Assembly (NCBI RefSeq): GCF_002909445.1 | Contig: NZ_PPXC01000013.1 | Coordinates: forward strand, 58,244 to 122,243 | From: Arthrobacter glacialis | Lineage (GTDB): Bacteria; Actinomycetota; Actinomycetes; Actinomycetales; Micrococcaceae | Reading direction: 5' to 3' | Length of the DNA: 64,000 bases | Shown: piece by piece, positions 1-7,231 of the stretch | Layout of the letters: each line of letters starts with the position of its first letter | How positions within the stretch are numbered: the stretch's first letter is position 1 | The notes under the pieces: generated by a model | The model's input: the letters and a program-made list of their open reading frames with translations, nothing else | Database searches by the model: none | What the model was told of the DNA's origin: nothing | Position numbers and translations under genes: made by a program

Positions 1-224
1 TGCAGCGGAAACAATTGTGGCGCCGGGGCTGTGGCTGCACTTCCGGCCGCTGTCAGGGCATCAACGTAGTGGTTGTAGCCGGCGATCTTGAGCCGGAAAT
101 CCGCAGCGGCCACGACCACTGACAGAACAACAGCGATGGCTAGAAAAACGAACAGCACAACCATGAACCGGTTGCGGCGCAAATCGGTGAGTTCCTTGCG
201 GGCCAAAACCAGCACTTCAGTCAT
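1..224 (-). CDS. ABC-2 type permease, N-terminal fragment
   Basis: The frame begins at an ATG at 224 and runs off the left edge, so only about 74 residues are visible. The start MTEVLVLARKELTDLRRNRF followed by one hydrophobic segment is the usual opening of ABC-2/GldF-NosY permeases, where a KEL-D--R-R amphipathic stretch precedes the first membrane helix. Its start overlaps the stop of the upstream permease gene by 8 bases (ATGACTGA), so the two are probably translated together as paired membrane subunits of one exporter. The substrate cannot be read from this. Confidence 0.75.
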   Translation of the reverse strand, partial: MTEVLVLARKELTDLRRNRFMVVLFVFLAIAVVLSVVVAAADFRLKIAGYNHYVDALTAAGSAATAPAPQLFPL

Positions 225-1125
225 GGAATTCACACCTCATTCGTTCCCTCCGGGTCATGGTGACGGCGAGGCAACCGGCCACGGCGAAGGCGGCAATGGT
301 CAGCAGGCCACCGGTCATGGTGCCAGCGGCCTGCGGGTCGGACAGGATCAGCGCACTGACATGTTTGAACTGTTCTCCCACAGAAAATGGGGCAACCAGG
401 CCGCTTGTGAACGAGAAGAATCCGGCTTCGGCTGCTGGCGGTGAGGCAACCGGATTAAGCAAGGAGACAGGATGGGCTGCGGTCCCCAGCAGCGGCAAGA
501 TGAAAATCATCACGCTCCAAACCACGATCGGGATGAGCAGCGCCGACGTGGCCGACGATGCGTAGAGGCCAGCGAGCATGCCTAGTGCCACGAACGGGAG
601 CATGAACAACCACGCCAATTCGTAGAAGCCAGCGATCCGTGCTCCGTCACCGAAAGAGAGCACATGGCCAACGACGACGCTGACGCATCCGATGTTGATC
701 ACTGCCGATGCCGCCAGCAATAGCAGAACAAACACGGCCAATCCTGTGAGTTTCGCTCCCAGATAGGAGGCGGGGCGTACCTCGCGGGAGAGTATCAAGT
801 CTGTGGTCTTGGCCAGTCTGTCGCGCAAAGTGGAGTGGACGCCGATGACTATGGCCAGAAGGGCCCCGATGAGCACAATGTAGATCACCGTATTGCGGGC
901 GTAGTACAACGGCGAAAACGCATCAAAGGGGTTCGGTGCCGTGGTCAGTCCCTGACTGAGGACTTCACGGTAGACCCCCGTCACACTGGTCCGCGCCGAG
1001 GATCCGATGAATGCCGACGCGGCAATCATTCCCACAAAGACGGCCAACAATAACTGCGGGAGCCGCTCTCGCACAGTACACAGGAGCTCGTGGAGGATCA
1101 CTGCCGTCCACCGGTTCAGGTTCAT
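217..1125 (-). CDS. ABC-2 family transporter permease
   Basis: This 302-residue integral membrane protein has about six hydrophobic segments and a long extracytoplasmic loop after the first helix, as in ABC-2 permeases that carry a pre-TM2 domain. The cytoplasmic stretch with RDRLAKTTDLILSREVRP resembles the region of NosY/GldF-type permeases that contacts the ATPase. Its ATG overlaps the stop of the ATPase gene (ATGA at 1125-1122), and its own stop overlaps a second permease. The three genes form one exporter operon, inferred to export lipid, peptide or polysaccharide at the envelope. Confidence 0.8.
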   Translation of the reverse strand: MNLNRWTAVILHELLCTVRERLPQLLLAVFVGMIAASAFIGSSARTSVTGVYREVLSQGLTTAPNPFDAFSPLYYARNTVIYIVLIGALLAIVIGVHSTLRDRLAKTTDLILSREVRPASYLGAKLTGLAVFVLLLLAASAVINIGCVSVVVGHVLSFGDGARIAGFYELAWLFMLPFVALGMLAGLYASSATSALLIPIVVWSVMIFILPLLGTAAHPVSLLNPVASPPAAEAGFFSFTSGLVAPFSVGEQFKHVSALILSDPQAAGTMTGGLLTIAAFAVAGCLAVTMTRRERMRCEFHD

Positions 1126-1859
1126 GGTCGCTGACCGGCTTCAATGTGTAGATAGATATCCTCCAACGAGTCCTGATCCGGGAAGGAAGCGAGGGTTGCG
1201 GCCACCGAGTCCTGGTAGATCAGGGTCCCAGAGCTGAGAATCCCGATGCTGGTACACGTCTTCGTCACTTCCGCCAGTAGATGGGTATTCATGAAAATCG
1301 TCATGCCCAGCTCCGTGTTCAGGTCAATGATGATCTCACGCAGTTTCGCTACGCCTTGGGGATCTAGCCCCGAGGTTGGCTCGTCGAGAAAGAGCACGGA
1401 CGGCTCATGGAGGATTGCTTGGGCGATGCCAGCGCGTTGACGCATCCCTTTGCTGAAGGTACCCATTCGCTGACTCTCATGACCGGTAAAATCCAGAAAA
1501 CCGAGCACCTCCCCGATCCGCCTACCTGGTTGGTGGACACCGGAGAGGCGTGCGAAGAACATCAGGTTTTCGCCCAGAGTGAGATTGTCATAGAACTGGA
1601 CGTTCTCGGGCAGATACCCGATGGTGCGACGGACCTGGTTCGCTGCGGTGCCGATGTCATGGCCGCCGACCACCGCCGTCCCCGATGAGGGTTCCAACAG
1701 TGTGGTCAGAATATTGACAATTGTTGTTTTCCCCGCCCCGTTGTGCCCCAGCAGGCCGAAAATCTCGCCGACCGGTACTGACAGGGTCAGCTCGTTCAGT
1801 GCTTGCTTGGCACCGTACCGCTTGGTCAAAGCCGTCGTCGAAATCGCATAATCGCTCAT
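1122..1859 (-). CDS. ABC transporter ATP-binding protein
   Basis: This is a cytoplasmic ATPase subunit of about 245 residues. It shows Walker A GLLGHNGAGKTT, an ABC signature region FSKGMRQR, Walker B VLFLDEPTSGLDP and a switch histidine in MNTHLL, all in family order. I chose the ATG at 1859 (MSDYAIS) because it matches the usual family length. The frame is open to 2078, but the extra N-terminal 73 residues look non-coding and would overlap the upstream esterase gene. No strong ribosome-binding site is visible before 1859. It powers the two permeases downstream. Confidence 0.85.
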   Translation of the reverse strand: MSDYAISTTALTKRYGAKQALNELTLSVPVGEIFGLLGHNGAGKTTIVNILTTLLEPSSGTAVVGGHDIGTAANQVRRTIGYLPENVQFYDNLTLGENLMFFARLSGVHQPGRRIGEVLGFLDFTGHESQRMGTFSKGMRQRAGIAQAILHEPSVLFLDEPTSGLDPQGVAKLREIIIDLNTELGMTIFMNTHLLAEVTKTCTSIGILSSGTLIYQDSVAATLASFPDQDSLEDIYLHIEAGQRP

Positions 1860-2061
1860 AGCATCGGAGCCTACGTGGCACCAGCTAAGAGGAAGCTGAG
1901 AGACCATCCAGTCCGTGCAGGGACCACCGCGATAGTTCACTGGCGGGCATGATCTGCCGGTCGCGTCGGGTCCTTCATGAACCGGTTCTTGCTCACGCTC
2001 AATCAACTGCCCATCAATGCAGCGTGACGCGAAAATCTGTCGGCTGACAGCGTGCGCGGTA

Positions 2062-3378
2062 TTAGGGGGCGAGGCCAAGCCGGGGCGCCAACCAGGTCAG
2101 GGCCGGGCTCATGGCGTTCAGGGGCACCGTCCAGGAGTGGCCAGCATCCGGCACACTATGGGTCATGACAGTCATCCCAGTGGACCGGGCTGCCGCGGAA
2201 AGCTGATTCATGTAGCCGGTAAATCGTTCATCCTGCGCGCCGGCAGCGAAGAAAATCCAGCTATCCGGGTACCTGTTCTTTGCCATCACGGCTAACGGAG
2301 TAACTGCATTGAACGCCCCAGCATCACCGCCGAAGGCCGTGTTGATGGTCGCGGTTCGGTCTGCGGAGAGGGCGGGCTCGGCCTCACCGCTGAGATCGAT
2401 GGCCGAGGGGTATATTTTCGGGTGCAGGGCCGTCATTTGTAGCGCGCAGGTCCCACCAAAGGAGAACCCGCCGATGCTCCAGCGCTGCGGGTTGGGATCA
2501 ACATTGAGCGTAGTTTTGATCCAGGCCGGGACATCTACTACCAGGTATGTGTCGGTCTTGGCGATCTGTGAGTCCATGCACATGGTGTTCCCGGAAGAGG
2601 AACCGTTAACGTCCGGAATCACGACAACGGGAGCCAGCCCCTGGTGGGCGGCGGCGAAGGCGTCCATAATCGGCTGCAACTGGCCAGCCTTGAGCCAGTC
2701 GGTAGGTGACCCGGGCTGTCCTGGGATGAGGACCAGCACCGGCAGCAACGGAGGATTCTTTGCTTGATAGGCCGGCGGCAGATAGACGTATGCTGTCCGG
2801 CCGGTGAACCCGGACACCTGGCCGGGAATCTGTACTGAATTCACGATGCCGGTTCCCGGCAACCCGGCCGGCTTCACCCAGGAGTTCACGACCGGACCAA
2901 CGGCCCGAACAGTCGGACCTGGGGCGGGGGATGCTTTGGGTCCGGATCGTGCCAAGGGTGCGATGTTCGCGGTACTAGAGCCGGTAACATCCCCGATGGT
3001 GCGATACGCACCATCGTAGGCGTTGACTTGCGCGGCGACGGCAACGACCACCAGAGCCATGGCCACCGGTGCCAGAACCTTGCGCCATCGGCCGCTGCGG
3101 GCCAGGTTCAACACCATGAGCAGGACAGCGAAGATGCCTGCACCAATCCAGGCGATCACCTGCAGTGGCAGGTCATAGGCGCTCAGCCCGGCAACATTGA
3201 CCACATACCAGTTGACAGCCCAAGCGAGCACGGCCGCCAGAAGAACGGCAGAGACCACGCTGAGCATCCACCCCCGGAGTCGGCGCAGCAACAGCCACGC
3301 ACCTGATGCGCAGGCCAAAACAGCCAGCACTATCGGAAACGGGCCTGAGATTAGATCAGTAGTGGAGATGATATCCAT
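2062..3378 (-). CDS. Membrane-anchored alpha/beta-hydrolase esterase
   Basis: This protein of about 438 residues has four closely spaced membrane helices in the first ~110 residues, then a proline-rich linker, then an esterase D/antigen 85-like alpha/beta-hydrolase domain. Visible catalytic features are the nucleophile elbow GGFSFGG, a late acid region and the histidine in DAGHSWTV. This architecture is common in actinobacterial surface esterases, and the substrate is unknown. Two starts are possible: 3393, and 3378, which has GGGA a few bases upstream. It lies upstream of the ABC exporter on the same strand with about 200 bases between, so they may share a transcript. Confidence 0.75.
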   Translation of the reverse strand: MDIISTTDLISGPFPIVLAVLACASGAWLLLRRLRGWMLSVVSAVLLAAVLAWAVNWYVVNVAGLSAYDLPLQVIAWIGAGIFAVLLMVLNLARSGRWRKVLAPVAMALVVVAVAAQVNAYDGAYRTIGDVTGSSTANIAPLARSGPKASPAPGPTVRAVGPVVNSWVKPAGLPGTGIVNSVQIPGQVSGFTGRTAYVYLPPAYQAKNPPLLPVLVLIPGQPGSPTDWLKAGQLQPIMDAFAAAHQGLAPVVVIPDVNGSSSGNTMCMDSQIAKTDTYLVVDVPAWIKTTLNVDPNPQRWSIGGFSFGGTCALQMTALHPKIYPSAIDLSGEAEPALSADRTATINTAFGGDAGAFNAVTPLAVMAKNRYPDSWIFFAAGAQDERFTGYMNQLSAAARSTGMTVMTHSVPDAGHSWTVPLNAMSPALTWLAPRLGLAP

Positions 3379-3612
3379 GTCATTCCCGTCCATTTTTTTG
3401 TTGGGGAGAGGGGGTGAAGTTCGGCATCCTGAAGGTTGGAAACTGGACTTTCCTCACGGTGAATGACCCGGGCAGAACGGGGATCCTGTCCGGGCCATTC
3501 GGTTTCGTTGCGGCAGCCCCCCCAGATACGGGCCACGCGTAGTTATCCAGTGGCGCCTCCTTCCTGGTTACTGGCCAGTTGACCAGCCGATTTGGCCAGT
3601 GGACAGGCTGGT

Positions 3613-3948
3613 TTAGGGGGAGCCGGGCAGGTCGCCGGGGTCTGTGTGGTCTCCGGTTTGCTGGACGTCGGGACCGGTGTCACCGGGGGTCTCGGCTGCG
3701 TCGGATGTTTCCGCTTGATCTGTGGTTTCTGTGGCGCTGGGGACGTCCGGGGTGTCGCCAGGGGTTGAGACGTCGTTACTCGATTGAGTCGAGGATGACG
3801 GTGGTGAGGGAACAGGGGTGGCGGCGCTGGCGGCTCCGACACCGAGTCCGGCCAAGGCCATGACACCTACGGCACCCATGAGCACCTTCTTTTTCATGTC
3901 CATTCTGGCGATCCTCGCCTTGAGAGTAGTTTCCGGGTTCTTGGTCAT
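3613..3948 (-). CDS. Small secreted Thr/Pro/Asp-rich protein
   Basis: This 111-residue protein has a signal peptide (KKK, a hydrophobic core AVGVMALAGLGVGAA, then ASA). The mature part is low-complexity and rich in P, T, S, D and E, with no recognisable domain. AGGAAAGGA lies just before the ATG. The same GGAAAGGACACAA leader precedes the response regulator gene at 6272, hinting at related translation signals. It diverges from the histidine kinase gene, and the intergenic region holds a copy of the putative response-regulator motif. It could be a sensor-coupled periplasmic or surface protein, but its function is unknown. Confidence 0.65.
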   Translation of the reverse strand: MTKNPETTLKARIARMDMKKKVLMGAVGVMALAGLGVGAASAATPVPSPPSSSTQSSNDVSTPGDTPDVPSATETTDQAETSDAAETPGDTGPDVQQTGDHTDPGDLPGSP

Positions 3949-4031
3949 TGTTGTGTCCTTTCCTCGCGGATCATTGCGATATCCGCTGCCATCCTGGGTG
4001 GGTGGCTATGATTCCACTGTGCCAGCTCAGC

Positions 4032-4048
4032 CCTGAGAGGACGCTGAG
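4032..4048 (+). promoter_or_regulatory. Candidate response-regulator site, CTGAG tandem
   Basis: CCTGAGAGGACGCTGAG contains two CTGAG half-sites 11 bases apart, the tandem spacing expected for OmpR-family regulators. It lies between the divergent secreted-protein and kinase genes and matches the two inverted copies at 6312-6355. Binding is inferred. Confidence 0.5.
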
Positions 4049-4121
4049 GGTTCTTGTGGGGAGGCTGAGACGACAGGTCCGGTAATTGTGTAAACGACAC
4101 CGGCAGGGGCATGGTGGAACC

Positions 4122-5534
4122 ATGAACCCACTTCGTCTGCGGCCACGCGCATTCCGACGCCAAGGGCGCCGCCTCTGGGGCGTGCGTAAAAGGGCTACAG
4201 CCACGGCCGTTGTCGTCGTTGCACTTGCGTTGCTCATCGGTGGTTTGTTGTTGTTGGTTCTATTGCAATCTTCCCTGATTGCGACCACCGAGGGGGCGGC
4301 GAAAGCCAAGGCCGCCGATGTGGCAGCGTTGATTACCAGCCAAGACGTCTCTGAGGCTGGGCAAACTCTGACCGCCACCGCGCACAACGGACAGTATGTG
4401 CAGATCATCAGCCCCGATGGGGCGGTGGTGGCATCGTCTGAAAGATCCGCTGCTACCAGATTGCTCTCGGAACTGCGCCCTAGACCTGGCCAAACCCTTA
4501 GTCATACTGTTTCCAGCCTGCAAAGCATCGGCGACACCGATGAGTTCCTCATCGTCGCTACAGGGGTGCAAACCGGTCAGGGCACCTATACGGTTGTGGT
4601 CGCCTCGACCGTCCAAGTCCAGACCGACACCGTAAGCACCGTAGCGTGGTTCATGCTCGGGGCTACACCCCTGCTCTTGATAGTGGTGGGGGTCTCAGTG
4701 TGGATTCTGGTGGGCAAGTCCCTGCGGCAAGTCGAGAGGATCCGAGGGCAGGTCGCACGGATCAACGCCAACCGACTCAGTGAACGGGTGGAGGTCCCCG
4801 CCACCAACGATGAAATCCACCGACTGGCCCTAACCATGAACACGATGCTCGACAGGCTCCAAGCCTCCGACGGTGAACAGCGCAGATTCGTCTCCGACGC
4901 CAGTCACGAATTGCGCAGCCCCTTGGCCACGATCAGTGCCGGCTTGGAAATCGCGGCCGCGGACCCGAGCGGGCAAATGTGGCACGAGCTCCAAGGAATG
5001 CTCAGCGGGGAGACAGCACGCATGCACTACCTTGTCGATGACCTGCTGACCCTGGCCAAAGCCAACGATGGCGGCGTCCACATTCTGAACCAGGATGTGG
5101 ACCTCGACGACGTCCTGGATGCAGAAATCCGCAGGCTGCGCTCCCTAAGCCCCCACACCATCAGCACCAACATCACCCCCACCAAGGTCACTGGTGACCC
5201 ACGCCGTCTCGGGCAGGTGCTGCGGAACGTTCTCGAGAACGCCAACCGTCATGCCCAATCCAGCATCACCGTGAGCCTGACCTCCGGACCCGACGGGGTG
5301 CGATTGCTCATCGACAACGACGGCGACCCCATACCCGAAGCTGACCGGAGCCGGATCTTTGAACGATTCGTCCGCCTCGATGCGAGCCGCTCACGCGAAA
5401 GCGGTGGTAGCGGACTCGGCCTAGCTATTGCCGCCAGCATCATGACAGCGCACCACGGCACCATCGCCGCCGCCCAGACACCGACCGGGGACTGCCGCTT
5501 TGAGCTGTTCCTGCCCCTAGACAACGCCAGCTGA
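4122..5534 (+). CDS. Sensor histidine kinase
   Basis: This is a 470-residue membrane kinase. It has a basic N-terminus, TM1 at about 26-50, an extracytoplasmic sensor of about 130 residues and TM2 at about 180-202. These are followed by HAMP, a HisKA H-box (FVSDASHELRSPLATI, phospho-acceptor histidine near residue 265), an N-box (VLRNVLENANRH) and a G-box (GGSGLGLAIA). I chose the ATG at 4122 over an upstream TTG because GGTGG precedes it. It presumably phosphorylates the response regulator encoded convergently 50 bases downstream. The ligand is unknown. Cell-envelope stress or antimicrobial peptides are plausible given the neighbours. Confidence 0.9.
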   Translation: MNPLRLRPRAFRRQGRRLWGVRKRATATAVVVVALALLIGGLLLLVLLQSSLIATTEGAAKAKAADVAALITSQDVSEAGQTLTATAHNGQYVQIISPDGAVVASSERSAATRLLSELRPRPGQTLSHTVSSLQSIGDTDEFLIVATGVQTGQGTYTVVVASTVQVQTDTVSTVAWFMLGATPLLLIVVGVSVWILVGKSLRQVERIRGQVARINANRLSERVEVPATNDEIHRLALTMNTMLDRLQASDGEQRRFVSDASHELRSPLATISAGLEIAAADPSGQMWHELQGMLSGETARMHYLVDDLLTLAKANDGGVHILNQDVDLDDVLDAEIRRLRSLSPHTISTNITPTKVTGDPRRLGQVLRNVLENANRHAQSSITVSLTSGPDGVRLLIDNDGDPIPEADRSRIFERFVRLDASRSRESGGSGLGLAIAASIMTAHHGTIAAAQTPTGDCRFELFLPLDNAS

Positions 5535-5585
5535 GGCCGTCAATCCTTCTCACGGGTCTAGCCGGACAAAGCTGTCGCATCAGTC

Positions 5586-6272
5586 TTATGAAGTGCCGTC
5601 GCGGTCTGCGCTGAGTATGTATCCCATGCCGCGGACTGTTGTCAGGGTGGTGAGATTGAAGGGGACATCGATCTTGCGCCGCAAATAGCCTATGTAAACC
5701 TCCACCACGTTGTCTCCGCCGTCGAATGCGGGATCCCAAACGTTGTCGAGGATTTCGGCCTTGGACACCACCTGGTCATGGCGGCGCATCAAGAACTGCA
5801 ACATCCCGTATTCGCGCGCCGTCAAAGAAACAGCTGTGTTCCCACGATGGACGCTGCGGTTCAGCGGGTCCAGCCGCAGTGTCCCCAACGTCATGACCAC
5901 GGGCCGTTCCGGGGCTCCACGCCTGATCAAAGCCCGTATCCTGGCAACCAAGACCAAGAAGCTGAACGGTTTGGTCAGGTAGTCATCGGCCCCCAGGTCG
6001 AAGGCGTCGGTTTGGTCATATTCGCCATCTTTGGCCGTGAGCATCATGACGGGCGTCCAGATCTTGCGCCCACGCAGCTCCTTGAGCACGTCGTAGCCGT
6101 TTTTGAGGGGAAGCATCAAATCCAGAACGATCACGTCATAGGGATTCTCGGTTGCCGCCCACAGTCCGCTGACCCCATCATGGACCACTTCCACGATGAA
6201 GCCCTCGTTCGCCAAGCCTCGGCGAACCGTCTCGGCCAACAGCGTCTCGTCTTCCACCAATAGGATCCGCAT
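5586..6272 (-). CDS. OmpR/PhoB-family response regulator
   Basis: This 228-residue protein has a receiver domain (acidic pocket E7-D8, phospho-acceptor D51 in VIVLDLMLP, switch lysine in TKPF) and a C-terminal winged helix (VSLTAREYGMLQFLMRR, ending with RGMGYIL). The start at MRILLVEDE is preceded by GGAAAGGACACAA. It is encoded convergently to the histidine kinase, which is unusual because partners are normally in tandem. Its upstream region carries a 20-bp-arm inverted repeat likely to be its own binding site, so autoregulation and control of the PAP2 gene on the other side are inferred. Confidence 0.9.
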   Translation of the reverse strand: MRILLVEDETLLAETVRRGLANEGFIVEVVHDGVSGLWAATENPYDVIVLDLMLPLKNGYDVLKELRGRKIWTPVMMLTAKDGEYDQTDAFDLGADDYLTKPFSFLVLVARIRALIRRGAPERPVVMTLGTLRLDPLNRSVHRGNTAVSLTAREYGMLQFLMRRHDQVVSKAEILDNVWDPAFDGGDNVVEVYIGYLRRKIDVPFNLTTLTTVRGMGYILSADRDGTS

Positions 6273-6308
6273 TTGTGTCCTTTCCGCGTACAAGCAGTAT
6301 GACCGAGA

Positions 6309-6358
6309 GTTCCTGAGAAGTGACTGAGAGCATGGTTCCTCAGTCGCTTCTCAGGAAC
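6309..6358. promoter_or_regulatory. Inverted repeat operator between regulator and PAP2 genes
   Basis: Two 20-base arms (6309-6328 and 6339-6358) are inverted copies with one mismatch. Each holds CCTGAGAAG-N3-CTGAG. The repeat sits 37 bases before the regulator start and 47 before the PAP2 start, positioned to control both divergent genes. Confidence 0.6.
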
Positions 6359-6404
6359 ACCCTGCCATGCTGTCACCATAAGTCCGCGCAAAGTCAGGAA
6401 AACT

Positions 6405-7166
6405 ATGATGATCGTTTCGCATCAGCATCGATCCGCCGCACCGTATCCATGGGGGTACTTTCGCTCTTGGTGGTGGCTTCTCGTGGGTGCACTCGGCTTC
6501 GCAATAACCGCTGCCGCCGGGTTGGCCATCAAGGGCTCAGGACCCAAAATAGCCGAACTTGGTGTGGACACGGCCATGGCACACGATCGCAACCCTGCCC
6601 TGACTGCACTGTCACTAGCCATCCACTATGGTCTGGGACCTGCCGGTGCCGTCATCATCGTGCTCCTGAGTTGTCTGATCCTGACGGTGGCCCGCCGTAA
6701 CCTGGCCAGCACCCTCACGTTCGCCTCAGTGGTCAGCATAGGCTGGCTCTCCTCGGAACTGGGCAAACGCATCGTAGAGCGGATCCGGCCTCCCGCCGAC
6801 ACCGTACAGGCGCTGATCCCTGAACACGGCATGGACAGCTTCCCCTCCGGACACACAGCCTTCGCCGTGGCCCTGGTCTGGGCGTTCGTCCTCGTCGTAG
6901 CCCGCACTCCCCGAGCCAAAGCGGTGACAACAATTGTCGGGACCGTGTTAGTGGCCGTCGTCGCCTTCACCCGGGTATATCTGGGAGTGCACTACCCCAG
7001 CGATGTCATTGCCTCGGTCTTCATTGCCAGCGCCGCGATTCTGGCCTGGCTGCCGGTCTGGGACAACCTCATCGCCCACCGGTTGGGAAATCACACCCGC
7101 GCGCCCGATTCGCTCCCGGGTCGGCCGAATCCAGCCGAGAGGCACACGGCAAAGGATCGCCGATGA
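6405..7166 (+). CDS. PAP2-family membrane phosphatase
   Basis: This 253-residue polytopic membrane protein has the three phosphatase motifs of the PAP2 superfamily in order: GKRIVERIRP, SFPSGHT and TRVYLGVHYPSD. Such enzymes dephosphorylate lipid phosphates such as undecaprenyl pyrophosphate or phosphatidate on the outer membrane face. CAGGA lies ten bases before the ATG. It is divergent from the response regulator across a palindromic operator and 65 bases upstream of the mprF-like gene. A joint role in lipid recycling or resistance to cationic peptides is inferred. Confidence 0.9.
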   Translation: MMIVSHQHRSAAPYPWGYFRSWWWLLVGALGFAITAAAGLAIKGSGPKIAELGVDTAMAHDRNPALTALSLAIHYGLGPAGAVIIVLLSCLILTVARRNLASTLTFASVVSIGWLSSELGKRIVERIRPPADTVQALIPEHGMDSFPSGHTAFAVALVWAFVLVVARTPRAKAVTTIVGTVLVAVVAFTRVYLGVHYPSDVIASVFIASAAILAWLPVWDNLIAHRLGNHTRAPDSLPGRPNPAERHTAKDRR

Positions 7167-7231
7167 TGCCTAACTACTCCAGGCGGCACATGCTTCAGGA
7201 CAAGAACACAAGGACAAGTTGAGGGACGGCA

